From positions 1 through 34,662 of the forward strand of contig WRAJ01000023.1 in NCBI GenBank assembly GCA_009780245.1: DNA of 34,662 bases. Direction: 5' to 3'. The stretch is from Turicibacter sp. (GTDB taxonomy: Bacteria; Bacillota_I; Bacilli_A; MOL361; Turicibacteraceae). Under the pieces are notes generated by a model. It did not search any database, was not told where the DNA came from, and saw nothing but the letters and a program-made list of their open reading frames with translations. The first letter of the stretch is position 1. Every line of letters begins with the position of its first letter. Below are positions 23,777 to 31,633 of the stretch, piece by piece. Both the position numbers and the translations under genes were made by a program.

Positions 23777-24646
23777 TTATTTCAATCGCTTCTTGACAAA
23801 ATTCCCTACGACGGCTTCGCTCCTAACCACATTGACAAACGCCGCCTCGTCCACGGCTTTAATGATTTCCAACGTTTCGTATAACTCGTAGCTTGACAAC
23901 ACAAGCATTAACACACTGCGCTTCTCTTTCGTATAAGCACCCGACGCTTCAAGCACCGTAATTCCCCGATATAGCTGGTCCCAAATCGCCTGTGTGATTT
24001 GTGCCTCTTTTTGCGTCACAATGTACAACGTTAAATTTTTATGGATCGTATGAACGTGATCAACTAACACCGACGTGATATAAATCGCCATGATCGTATA
24101 CATCGCCACTTCCCAGCTTTGATAATACCCCGCTGCAAAAATGACAAAAATATTAATAACAAATGAATATTTCCCAACCGATCCGTCAAATTTATACGCC
24201 ATGACCTGGGAAACCACATCAATGCCACCACTCGATGCACCGATCTTAAGAATCATCCCACCACCGATACCGATTAACACACCACCAAAGATGGCATTCA
24301 GCATCATATCATCCGAAAATTGATGAGCAGGAACAAGCTCCAGTAAGACCGATTGCAAAACAACCGCGATAATCGTCAGCATGGCAAATCGTTTCCCCAC
24401 TGATTTCCATGCTAACCAGAGAATCGGCGCATTAAAGATAAAAAACAAAATCCCTAAACTCAGTTCAATTTCGAAAAAATCATAAACGAGCATGAGTAAA
24501 ATCTGGAGTAAACCAGTTAAGCCACCCACGTATAAGCCACCCGGGGTGATAAACATATTCATGGCGACGGCAAATAAGAAACTCCCTACAAGTAAAATCA
24601 CGGTGTATCTTATTTTTACGTCGTTTGCTAAATTGAAAACTTTCAC
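23777..24646 (-). CDS. YitT family membrane protein (DUF161/DUF2179)
   Basis: 289 residues. Five or six membrane segments in the first 190 residues carry the YitT signature: MFITPGGLYVGGLTGL (about 31-46) and LKIGASSGGIDVVSQVMAYK (about 133-152). A soluble C-terminal DUF2179 domain follows, including SGAYTKEKRSVLMLVLS. The biochemical role of YitT proteins is not established. The start is a GTG at 24646: the codon before it is an in-frame TGA, so no earlier start is possible, and AGGAG lies ten bases upstream. It sits between ppiB (18-base gap) and rqcH (14-base gap), clearly part of the operon. Confidence 0.92.
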   Translation of the reverse strand: MKVFNLANDVKIRYTVILLVGSFLFAVAMNMFITPGGLYVGGLTGLLQILLMLVYDFFEIELSLGILFFIFNAPILWLAWKSVGKRFAMLTIIAVVLQSVLLELVPAHQFSDDMMLNAIFGGVLIGIGGGMILKIGASSGGIDVVSQVMAYKFDGSVGKYSFVINIFVIFAAGYYQSWEVAMYTIMAIYITSVLVDHVHTIHKNLTLYIVTQKEAQITQAIWDQLYRGITVLEASGAYTKEKRSVLMLVLSSYELYETLEIIKAVDEAAFVNVVRSEAVVGNFVKKRLK

Positions 24647-24664
24647 TCACGTAACACTCCTGTC

Positions 24665-25207
24665 TTATAACTTCAACTTATTTGGCTCTGGGTATGCCAC
24701 TCCCTTTGTATCGACCGTTACCGACTTCATTCTTTTCTCTACAACCGGTCTGTCTTGGTGATTACATTCAGATTCGGCAATCGCATCAACCACCTCAATA
24801 CCTGCGATAATTTCACCAAACGCGGCATATTCACCATCTAAATGCAATGAATCTTTGTGCATAATGAAAAACTGGCTACCTGCTGAGTTCGGCATCATTG
24901 AACGTGCGAAAGAAATAACGCCGCGCGTATGAGCCAGAACATTCACCACACCGTTTGATGTGAATTCACCTTTAATGCTATAACCAGGTCCACCCATACC
25001 CGTCCCATCTGGGTCCCCACCTTGAATCATAAAGCCGCGAATGACGCGGTGGAAAATCACACCGTCGTAAAAGCCGTCTTTTACTAATGAGATGAAATTA
25101 TTTACTGATTCTGGTGCCACTTGCGGATAAAGTTCAAACTTCATCACTTCGCCTGTTTCCATTTCAATTGTTACGATTGGATTTGTTTCTTTGCTGAATT
25201 CATTCAT
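24665..25207 (-). CDS. ppiB: Peptidyl-prolyl cis-trans isomerase, cyclophilin type
   Basis: 180 residues with no signal peptide, so a cytosolic cyclophilin that speeds proline isomerisation during folding. The active-site stretch IFHRVIRGFMIQGGDP contains the catalytic Arg and the Phe/Gln pocket residues. SAGSQFFIMH and LDGEYAAFGEIIAG complete the pocket (the usual Trp of human cyclophilin A is Leu or Tyr here, as in many bacteria). The start ATG follows GAAGG at eight bases. It lies in the lon-to-rqcH operon with gaps of 21 bases to fmt and 18 to yitT. The gene symbol follows the usual bacterial name. Confidence 0.94.
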   Translation of the reverse strand: MNEFSKETNPIVTIEMETGEVMKFELYPQVAPESVNNFISLVKDGFYDGVIFHRVIRGFMIQGGDPDGTGMGGPGYSIKGEFTSNGVVNVLAHTRGVISFARSMMPNSAGSQFFIMHKDSLHLDGEYAAFGEIIAGIEVVDAIAESECNHQDRPVVEKRMKSVTVDTKGVAYPEPNKLKL

Positions 25208-25228
25208 TTCTTTTACCTTCTTTCAATT

Positions 25229-26161
25229 TTAATTATCACATTTTTCTCCCACTTTAAATGGGTGGTCCCCATTGAGTAAATCTTTGATCGGCATGCGTTT
25301 TTTGCCTGCGAGTTGTAGCTCTAAGATCCGCAAGACTTTGCCGTCGCCACAAGAAACCGCTATGCCCGTTACATCCACAGCCATCAGCGTTCCCGCTTCC
25401 TTCTCAGTCTTTTGCTCGAGCAACTCTGATTTAAACACTTTGACATTTAACTCATTGATTTTCGTGTAAGCCGTGGGCCAGGGATGAAGGCCGCGGACTT
25501 GATTGTAGATATCTTTTGCAGCTTTTGTCCAATCAATGCGTTCATCTTCGCGTTTAATGTTATAGGCATACGTGGCTCGATCGTGATCTTGCGGCGTGCG
25601 ACGGTTGGTACCCGCTTCAATGTCTGGCAGCGTCTGAACTAATAAATCAGCTCCCACCACGCTTAGCTTTTCAAACATTGTCCCAACATCATCCAACTCC
25701 GTGATGGGTGTGCTAGCTTGGGAAATAATATCCCCGGTATCCATTGTGACGTCCATGTACATGATGGTCACACCAGATTCTCTTTCTCCGTCTACAATCG
25801 CTTGATGGATCGGAGCGCCGCCCCGGTATTTGGGTAACAACGAAGCGTGCACGTTCACACAACCGAGCCTCGGGGCGTCTAGCAACACTTTCGGGATGAT
25901 CTGACCATAGGCAGCGGTAATAATGAGGTCGGGTTTCGCTGCGATAATTTCTGCGTGGTCTTCTTTGATATTCTCGGGCTGAAACACTGGAATGCCATGT
26001 GCCTGCGCCACTTTTTTCACCGGCGTCGGGAAACATTCTTTCTTCCGCCCAACCGGACGATCGGGTTGACTCACAACAAGCATGATGTCGTATGTTTCAT
26101 CGATTAGCCTTTGGAGCACGTTCGCCGCAAAATCGGGCGTTCCCATAAATGCAATTTTCAT
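25229..26161 (-). CDS. fmt: Methionyl-tRNA formyltransferase
   Basis: Transfers a formyl group from 10-formyl-tetrahydrofolate to initiator Met-tRNA. 310 residues. The N-terminus is KIAFMGTPDFA. The catalytic triad residues are Asn103 and His105 in CVNVHASLLPKYRGGAPI, and Asp141 in MDVTMDTGD, matching Asn106, His108 and Asp144 of E. coli. The C-terminal domain with GLHPWPTAYT is complete. The start has GAGGG upstream, twelve bases after the trpS stop. In Bacilli fmt usually follows def and priA; neither is present here, so deformylase must lie elsewhere. Confidence 0.97.
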   Translation of the reverse strand: MKIAFMGTPDFAANVLQRLIDETYDIMLVVSQPDRPVGRKKECFPTPVKKVAQAHGIPVFQPENIKEDHAEIIAAKPDLIITAAYGQIIPKVLLDAPRLGCVNVHASLLPKYRGGAPIHQAIVDGERESGVTIMYMDVTMDTGDIISQASTPITELDDVGTMFEKLSVVGADLLVQTLPDIEAGTNRRTPQDHDRATYAYNIKREDERIDWTKAAKDIYNQVRGLHPWPTAYTKINELNVKVFKSELLEQKTEKEAGTLMAVDVTGIAVSCGDGKVLRILELQLAGKKRMPIKDLLNGDHPFKVGEKCDN

Positions 26162-26173
26162 TTTGATCCCTCG

Positions 26174-27172
26174 CTATCTTTTACGCCCTAAACCAACTTT
26201 GTGCTTCACTTTTGAAATTTTGCGCACGGCCATCTTCATCGCCGCGTCACGACCGGCGTCGAGGATGTCATCGATTTCACCTGAAGCTAGGATTTCTTGT
26301 TGCCTTTGTTGAATCGGCTCGATTTCAGCCACCACTACTTCGGCTAAGTCTGACTTGAAATCGCCGTACCCTTTGCCTTCGTATTTGGTGACGAGCGCAT
26401 CAATCGGCTCGCCTGTAATCACCGCATAGATTTCTAGCAAATTCGAAATCCCTTTGCGATTGACTGGGTCGTAGGCGATGGTCGTTTCCGAGTCCGTGAT
26501 CGCTGATTTAATTTTCTTTCTGATCGTATTAGGCGGATCCGTTAGTAAAATGATGTTCTTTGAATTATCGTCAGATTTGCTCATTTTCTTTTCCGGTTCT
26601 TGCAGCGACATAATGCGAGCCCCTTGTTCCGGGATATACACTTCCGGCACTTTGAACGTCTCGCCAAATCTTGCGTTGAAGCGCTCGGCCAAATCACGCG
26701 TTAATTCCATGTGTTGTTTCTGATCGTCGCCAACCGGCACCATGTCAACGTCATAGAGGATCACATCTGCTGCCATTAAAACCGGGTAGCTAAATAAACC
26801 CGCGCTAATGTGACCACCGACTGATTCTTGCTTCGCCGACTTGTCTTTAAACTGCGTCATGCGCGACAGTTCGCCCATCGATGCGTTACACGTTAAAATC
26901 CAAGAAAGTTCCGCATGAGCCGGTACTTCTGATTGCACAAAAAGAATTGATTTTTGTGGGTCAATGCCACACGCCACATAAAGTGCTGCTAATTCTTTGA
27001 TGTTTTTGCGTAACGCCAAGCGGTCTTGAGGAACCGTGATAGCATGCAAATCAACCACCATAAATAAACATTCGTGCTCGTTTTGTAGTTTTACGAAGTT
27101 TTTAAGGGCTCCGATGTAGTTCCCTAGCGTTAAGACCCCAGATGGTTGAATACCTGATAATATTCTTGCCAT
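26174..27172 (-). CDS. trpS: Tryptophanyl-tRNA synthetase
   Basis: Class I synthetase charging tRNA-Trp. 332 residues, typical length (about 330). It shows the HIGH-type motif as TLGNYIG (15-21), preceded by SGIQPSG, and the second class I motif as KMSKS (196-200). The tryptophan pocket stretch YPVLMAADVILYDVDMVPVGDDQ is intact. No T-box leader precedes it, because it lies inside the operon: the start is three bases after the engB stop codon, and its ribosome site AGAGGTG lies within the end of engB. Translation of the two genes is therefore likely coupled. Confidence 0.97.
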   Translation of the reverse strand: MARILSGIQPSGVLTLGNYIGALKNFVKLQNEHECLFMVVDLHAITVPQDRLALRKNIKELAALYVACGIDPQKSILFVQSEVPAHAELSWILTCNASMGELSRMTQFKDKSAKQESVGGHISAGLFSYPVLMAADVILYDVDMVPVGDDQKQHMELTRDLAERFNARFGETFKVPEVYIPEQGARIMSLQEPEKKMSKSDDNSKNIILLTDPPNTIRKKIKSAITDSETTIAYDPVNRKGISNLLEIYAVITGEPIDALVTKYEGKGYGDFKSDLAEVVVAEIEPIQQRQQEILASGEIDDILDAGRDAAMKMAVRKISKVKHKVGLGRKR

Positions 27173-27175
27173 GTC

Positions 27176-27787
27176 TTACACCTCTTCCATAATTTCTGCA
27201 TACTGCTCTAACAAATCATCAATAATCTCATGAACTTCGTCCCGACCGTCGTGCGTTTCCGACGAGTAAGGAATAAGCACGTCATCCTCACCCATGCCAA
27301 GCTCAGAGCGTATCATCTGTTCATGCTTACCGTGCTGCGACCGGTTCACTTTATCTTTTTTCGTACAGATTACCAGCGTTGGGATTTCATAGTATTGGTA
27401 CAGTTCGTACATGGCTAAATCTTCTTTTGACGGTGCGTGACGGAAGTCGATGAGGAGAATACCCAACATTAAACTCTCACGCACGGTCATGTATTCTTCA
27501 ATCATTTTGCCGAACGCAACGATTACGGACTTACTTACTTTTGCATAGCCATATCCAGGCACGTCGACAATTCGCATTTTATCACTAATGTTAAAGAAAT
27601 TCAATACTTGCGTCTTCCCTGGCTTCCCCGATGTTTTAGCCAGCGCTTTGTGATTGGTAAACGAGTTGATAAACGACGACTTCCCCACGTTTGAACGCCC
27701 TGCCACCATGATCTCAGGTACCGTTTCTTCTGGGTATTGTTCCTCGATCGTCGCCCCTTTGATATATGCTGCTTTTGTTATGTTCAT
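27176..27787 (-). CDS. engB: Ribosome biogenesis GTPase EngB (YsxC/YihA)
   Basis: Essential small GTPase for late 50S assembly. 203 residues. G1 GRSNVGKSS (30-38), G2 threonine in GKTQ (about 58-60), G3 DVPGYGYA (75-82) and G4 TKKDK (142-146) are all present. It follows lon by 18 bases, the same order as in B. subtilis (lonA-ysxC), so this part of the ancestral gene order is retained. The start ATG has GTGAGG nine bases upstream. Confidence 0.96.
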   Translation of the reverse strand: MNITKAAYIKGATIEEQYPEETVPEIMVAGRSNVGKSSFINSFTNHKALAKTSGKPGKTQVLNFFNISDKMRIVDVPGYGYAKVSKSVIVAFGKMIEEYMTVRESLMLGILLIDFRHAPSKEDLAMYELYQYYEIPTLVICTKKDKVNRSQHGKHEQMIRSELGMGEDDVLIPYSSETHDGRDEVHEIIDDLLEQYAEIMEEV

Positions 27788-27805
27788 GGGTGTCTACCTC
27801 ACTCT

Positions 27806-30136
27806 CTAAATCAAAGCCTGTGCTAGCACCTCGTCAATCATGGAAACCGGGATAATCTCAATTTCATTTTGCACGGTCTGCGGAATGTCATCAATGTCTT
27901 TCTCGTTCTCTTTCGGAATCACGATCTTTTTAATGCCTGAACGATGCGCCGAGATCGACTTTTCTTTCAAGCCGCCAATCGCCTGCACACGTCCGCGCAA
28001 CGTCACCTCACCCGTCATCCCCACATCGCGACGAACTTTACGACCCGTAAAAGCCGAAATGATCGCCGTGGTCATCGTAATTCCCGCTGATGGCCCATCT
28101 TTAGGCGTTGCACCATCCGGCACGTGAATGTGGATGTCGTTCTTCTCGAACAATTCCGCCTCAATGCCAAACGCTTGCGCACGGCTTCGCACATAACTAA
28201 CCGCAATCTGAGCCGATTCTTTCATCACATCACCGAGCTTACCTGTTAACACAATTTTTCCAGTGCCCTTAAAATAAGCGACCTCAATCGGCAAAATATC
28301 CCCGCCGGCTTGCGTGTAAGCAAGACCCGTCACGACACCAACCTGATCTTCAGCATCGGCCAGCGTGTACTCAAATTTATGTTTCCCAAGCATGTCCACG
28401 AGTTTCTGACTGTCTAACTTAACCGTCGTCTCGTCTTTGTTCGTCAACAATAATCGCGCACTCTTACGACACACCTCAGCAATCGTCCGCTCTAACTGGC
28501 GCACGCCTGCTTCCTTCGTATAAAACTGAATCATATCCACAATCGCTGCATTTTCAAACGTTAATTGCAACTCACTCAGCCCATGCGCTTCCAACTGCTT
28601 GCTCACCAAATGGCGCTTTGCAATTTCAAACTTCTCAATTTCCGTGTAGCTCGACACGTTAATGATGTCCATGCGATCCCTTAAAGGCCCCGGAATGTTA
28701 CTCAAATCGTTCGCTGTTGCAATGAAGAGCACCTTCGACAAATCGTACTCTTCCTCTAAATAGTGATCACTAAAATTCGCATTCTGCTCCGGATCAAGCA
28801 CCTCAAGCATCGCTGAGGCCGGATCCCCTCTAAAATCACTCGCCATCTTATCAATCTCGTCTAGCAAAAATACCGGATTAATCGTCCCAGCTTTCTTCAT
28901 GCCCTGAATCACACGACCTGGCAGCGCCCCAATGTACGTGCGACGGTGACCGCGAATTTCCGCTTCGTCTCTAACCCCACCTAAAGACATTTTAACAAAT
29001 TTACGACCCAAAGAAGTGGCGATCGATTTTGCCAAAGAGGTTTTCCCTACACCAGGAGGCCCTGCTAAACACAAAATGGCTGGCGGTGTTTTTCCGGTCA
29101 TGGTCTTAACCGCTAAGTACTCTAATATCCGATCCTTCACTTTCTCCAAACCATAATGCTCTGAATCCAAAATCTCTTCAGCGAAAGCCAAGTCCTTTTT
29201 ATCACGCGTCATTTTAGACCACGGCACGTCTAGCATCCATTCGATGTAATTTCTAAGGACACCTGAATCAGCGGCTTGCGTCGGCGTCATTTCAAAGCGT
29301 TTGATTTCCTCTTCCACTTTTTTAGCCACCGGCTTCGGCATCCCTGCTTTTCTTAAACGTTCGCGAAATTTTTCAACCGCCGCATTCGTCGAAGCCTCAT
29401 CACCAAGCTCCTTATGAATGGCTTTTACTTTCTCACGTAAAATATAATCTTTTTGATGCTGTTCCACGTTTTTACGCATTTCATTGTTAATTTTATGCTC
29501 TAATTCTAACGCTTGCTTTTCAGTTTCAATGTCTTCGAGAATCGTATTTAACCTTTCATTAACATCCACGATCGATAAATATTTAAACTTATTCTCATCT
29601 GATATTTTCAACGAGAAAGCAGCCACGTCTGATAACAAATCCATGGACGGCCTTGTTTTCAACAACCTTCTTAACTCCAAGGCACGCGAAAATATTTTAG
29701 TCGTTGGGCTGTTAATTTCTTTGGTCAACATGCGAGACAGGACGTCTTCGTCAGCCGAATCCTCGTTGTGTGAAGGCATCGTAGTCACTTGTGCTTTAAA
29801 AAACAGTCCCGTGTCGACGACTTCTTCCACTCTCGCCCTCACCAATACGCGAAACTTAACGCGATAATGACCGTTCGCAACTTGTTTGTTCTGCTTAATA
29901 ATTTTTGCTATGACTCCCACCTCATAGATGTCATCTTTTGTTGGGAAATCAGCTTCCACATCTTCTTGGGGCGACAATAAAATGTGCCCATCGGTTTCCT
30001 CAGTCGCAAGCAGAGATTCAATCGACTTGTGGCGCCCTACTTCAAGTGTGAGCTCATTATTTGGTAATGGCACAATGCCGCGTACGGGCATTAATGGCAA
30101 CATTAGCTCTTCCGTTTCTCTTATATCTATCTTCAT
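27806..30136 (-). CDS. lon: ATP-dependent protease Lon (LonA)
   Basis: Hexameric AAA+ protease that removes misfolded and regulatory proteins. 776 residues from the ATG at 30136, which has GAGGTG eight bases upstream; a TTG two codons earlier is less likely. Order: N-terminal substrate domain (1-200), helical linker (200-300), Walker A GPPGVGKT (359-366), Walker B FLLDEID (423-429), sensor region TANDLSNIPGPLRDR, then the protease domain with the catalytic Ser683 in PKDGPSAG and Lys726 in GGLKEKS. The dyad spacing of 43 residues equals E. coli (679/722). It heads the long operon to rpoZ. A promoter and a hairpin lie in its leader. No CtsR heptad repeat or CIRCE element was seen before it. Confidence 0.97.
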   Translation of the reverse strand: MKIDIRETEELMLPLMPVRGIVPLPNNELTLEVGRHKSIESLLATEETDGHILLSPQEDVEADFPTKDDIYEVGVIAKIIKQNKQVANGHYRVKFRVLVRARVEEVVDTGLFFKAQVTTMPSHNEDSADEDVLSRMLTKEINSPTTKIFSRALELRRLLKTRPSMDLLSDVAAFSLKISDENKFKYLSIVDVNERLNTILEDIETEKQALELEHKINNEMRKNVEQHQKDYILREKVKAIHKELGDEASTNAAVEKFRERLRKAGMPKPVAKKVEEEIKRFEMTPTQAADSGVLRNYIEWMLDVPWSKMTRDKKDLAFAEEILDSEHYGLEKVKDRILEYLAVKTMTGKTPPAILCLAGPPGVGKTSLAKSIATSLGRKFVKMSLGGVRDEAEIRGHRRTYIGALPGRVIQGMKKAGTINPVFLLDEIDKMASDFRGDPASAMLEVLDPEQNANFSDHYLEEEYDLSKVLFIATANDLSNIPGPLRDRMDIINVSSYTEIEKFEIAKRHLVSKQLEAHGLSELQLTFENAAIVDMIQFYTKEAGVRQLERTIAEVCRKSARLLLTNKDETTVKLDSQKLVDMLGKHKFEYTLADAEDQVGVVTGLAYTQAGGDILPIEVAYFKGTGKIVLTGKLGDVMKESAQIAVSYVRSRAQAFGIEAELFEKNDIHIHVPDGATPKDGPSAGITMTTAIISAFTGRKVRRDVGMTGEVTLRGRVQAIGGLKEKSISAHRSGIKKIVIPKENEKDIDDIPQTVQNEIEIIPVSMIDEVLAQALI

Positions 30137-30160
30137 CTTCAAATCACCTCTAAATCACGC

Positions 30161-30181
30161 AAAAGGAAGCCTAAGCTTCCT
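30161..30181 (-). terminator. hairpin with short T-tract in the lon leader
   Basis: Arms AGGAAGC (30181-30175) and GCTTCCT (30170-30164) around the loop TTAG, followed by four T residues. It lies after the clpX stop but also downstream of the probable lon promoter, so it may end clpX transcripts and also attenuate lon. Confidence 0.65.
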
Positions 30182-30201
30182 ATCCTAACTGTATTAATTA
30201 T

Positions 30202-30230
30202 ATTTTACCATAACTTAGTAAAAATACCAA
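30202..30230 (-). promoter_or_regulatory. promoter of the lon operon
   Basis: Minus strand TTGGTA (30230-30225), 17-base spacer, TAAAAT (30207-30202), with a TATG -16 motif. It lies entirely within the 98 bases between clpX and lon. Confidence 0.6.
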
Positions 30231-30234
30231 ACAA

Positions 30235-31464
30235 TTATGCGACACCTTCAATAATTTCTGGTGCTTTTTTACTTTCTATAACGTCTCGTGTAATCACACA
30301 CTTCTCAATATTTTCATTTGATGGGATTTCAAACATAATATCCGTAATGATTGACTCGATAATAGAGCGTAAACCACGCGCACCTGTTTTCTTATCAATC
30401 GCACGTTCGGCAATCGCAGTGATCGCATCTTCTTCAAACACTAACTCAACGTCATCTAAGCTGAAAATCTTTTTATACTGTTTCACTAGTGCATTCTTTG
30501 GCTCCGTTAAAATTCTAACTAAATCTTCCACTTCAAGTGGCGACAAGGCTGCGAGTACCGGAAAACGACCAATAAATTCCGGAATTAAGCCGAATTTCAA
30601 TAAATCATCCGATTCAATTTCCGAGTAAATTTCCTTCTTTGACATCGCATTCGCTTTACTACTATCCGACCCAAATCCGATGACTTTTTTCCCGACACGA
30701 CGCTTAACCACCTCATCAATCCCCGCAAAAGCACCACCGGCAATAAATAAAATATTCGTTGTGTCAATTTGAATAAACTCTTGATTTGGATGCTTGCGCC
30801 CACCTTGTGGCGGTACATTTGCAACTGTTCCCTCAACGATTTTCAGTAAAGCTTGTTGGACCCCTTCTCCAGAAACATCGCGCGTGATCGAAACATTCTC
30901 CGATTTTTTAGCAATCTTATCAATCTCATCGATGTAAATAATGCCACGTTCAGCACGCTCAACATCAAAGTCAGCCGCTTGAAGCAGCTTTAACAGAATG
31001 TTCTCAACGTCCTCACCAACATAACCTGCTTCTGTTAACGAAGTCGCATCCGCAATTGCAAGCGGTACGTTTAACACTTTAGCTAACGTTTGAGCAAGGA
31101 AGGTTTTCCCACAACCGGTTGCTCCTACTAGCAAAATATTACTTTTTGAAATTTCAATTTCATCGTGTTCTTCCGTGTTTGACATCAAACGTTTGTAGTG
31201 GTTATACACCGCGACGGACAATATTTTTTTAACGTTTTCTTGCCCAACAACATAATCGTTTAGCATCTCATAAATTTCTCTTGGCTTTGGCAGATGTTCA
31301 AATTCTTCGCTCAAAGTCGCAAATTGTTCTTCACCAATAATTTCAGAACACATCGTCACACATTCGTCACAAATATAAACGCTTGGACCTGCAATTATTT
31401 TTTGCACTTCATCGTGATACTTTCCACAAAATGAACAATTTATAATCTCCATGTTTTCACTCAT
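30235..31464 (-). CDS. clpX: ATP-dependent Clp protease ATP-binding subunit ClpX
   Basis: AAA+ unfoldase that feeds ClpP. 409 residues. The N-terminal zinc domain has Cys10, Cys13, Cys32 and Cys35. Walker A is GATGCGKT (114-121), where most ClpX have GPTGSGKT; then the pore loop GYVG (147-150), Walker [12 protein letters not shown], the second pore loop GGRKHP, and the ClpP-binding IGF loop (KKVIGFGSD). Sensor 2 GARGLR is near the C-terminus. So ClpP docking is expected, but clpP is not in the window. It follows tig by 169 bases and has its own probable promoter. The ATG is preceded by AGTAGGTG. Confidence 0.97.
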   Translation of the reverse strand: MSENMEIINCSFCGKYHDEVQKIIAGPSVYICDECVTMCSEIIGEEQFATLSEEFEHLPKPREIYEMLNDYVVGQENVKKILSVAVYNHYKRLMSNTEEHDEIEISKSNILLVGATGCGKTFLAQTLAKVLNVPLAIADATSLTEAGYVGEDVENILLKLLQAADFDVERAERGIIYIDEIDKIAKKSENVSITRDVSGEGVQQALLKIVEGTVANVPPQGGRKHPNQEFIQIDTTNILFIAGGAFAGIDEVVKRRVGKKVIGFGSDSSKANAMSKKEIYSEIESDDLLKFGLIPEFIGRFPVLAALSPLEVEDLVRILTEPKNALVKQYKKIFSLDDVELVFEEDAITAIAERAIDKKTGARGLRSIIESIITDIMFEIPSNENIEKCVITRDVIESKKAPEIIEGVA

Positions 31465-31488
31465 AATCTACACCTACTTTTCGCCTAC

Positions 31489-31507
31489 TAGCCAATACAC
31501 ATGGCTA
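31489..31507 (-). promoter_or_regulatory. stem-loop at the expected 5' end of the clpX transcript
   Basis: Perfect inverted repeat TAGCCA (31507-31502) and TGGCTA (31494-31489) with a 7-base loop. The expected transcription start is about six bases after the -10 at 31518-31513, so the repeat would form right at the mRNA start or could act as an operator. Confidence 0.45.
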
Positions 31508-31512
31508 AGTCC

Positions 31513-31518
31513 ATTATA
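31513..31518 (-). promoter_or_regulatory. -10 box of a probable clpX promoter
   Basis: Minus strand TATAAT, perfect match, 48 bases before the clpX start. No clear -35 is found at 16-18 bases, so the call is tentative. Confidence 0.4.
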
Positions 31519-31573
31519 TGTATTTTTAATAAATCTTAAACCTCATTCGCACAACCATTGAAAACTTCCCAAG

Positions 31574-31608
31574 AAAGGACATGATTTAACAAATAAACCA
31601 CATCCTTT
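31574..31608 (-). terminator. long hairpin after tig, probable terminator
   Basis: Minus-strand arms AAAGGATGTGGTTT (31608-31595) and AAATCATGTCCTTT (31587-31574) pair over 14 bp with several G-U pairs and a 7-base loop. It begins 25 bases after the tig stop. The T-tract is weak (TTTCTT), so termination may be partial and let clpX be read through. Confidence 0.55.
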
Positions 31609-31633
31609 ATCTTATCATTTAGATGAAATTTTA

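Noticed and set aside
30182..31633. CtsR or CIRCE heat-shock operators before clpX and lon
   Set aside because: No GGTCAAA heptad pair and no TTAGCACTC-N9-GAGTGCTAA were found in either intergenic region.
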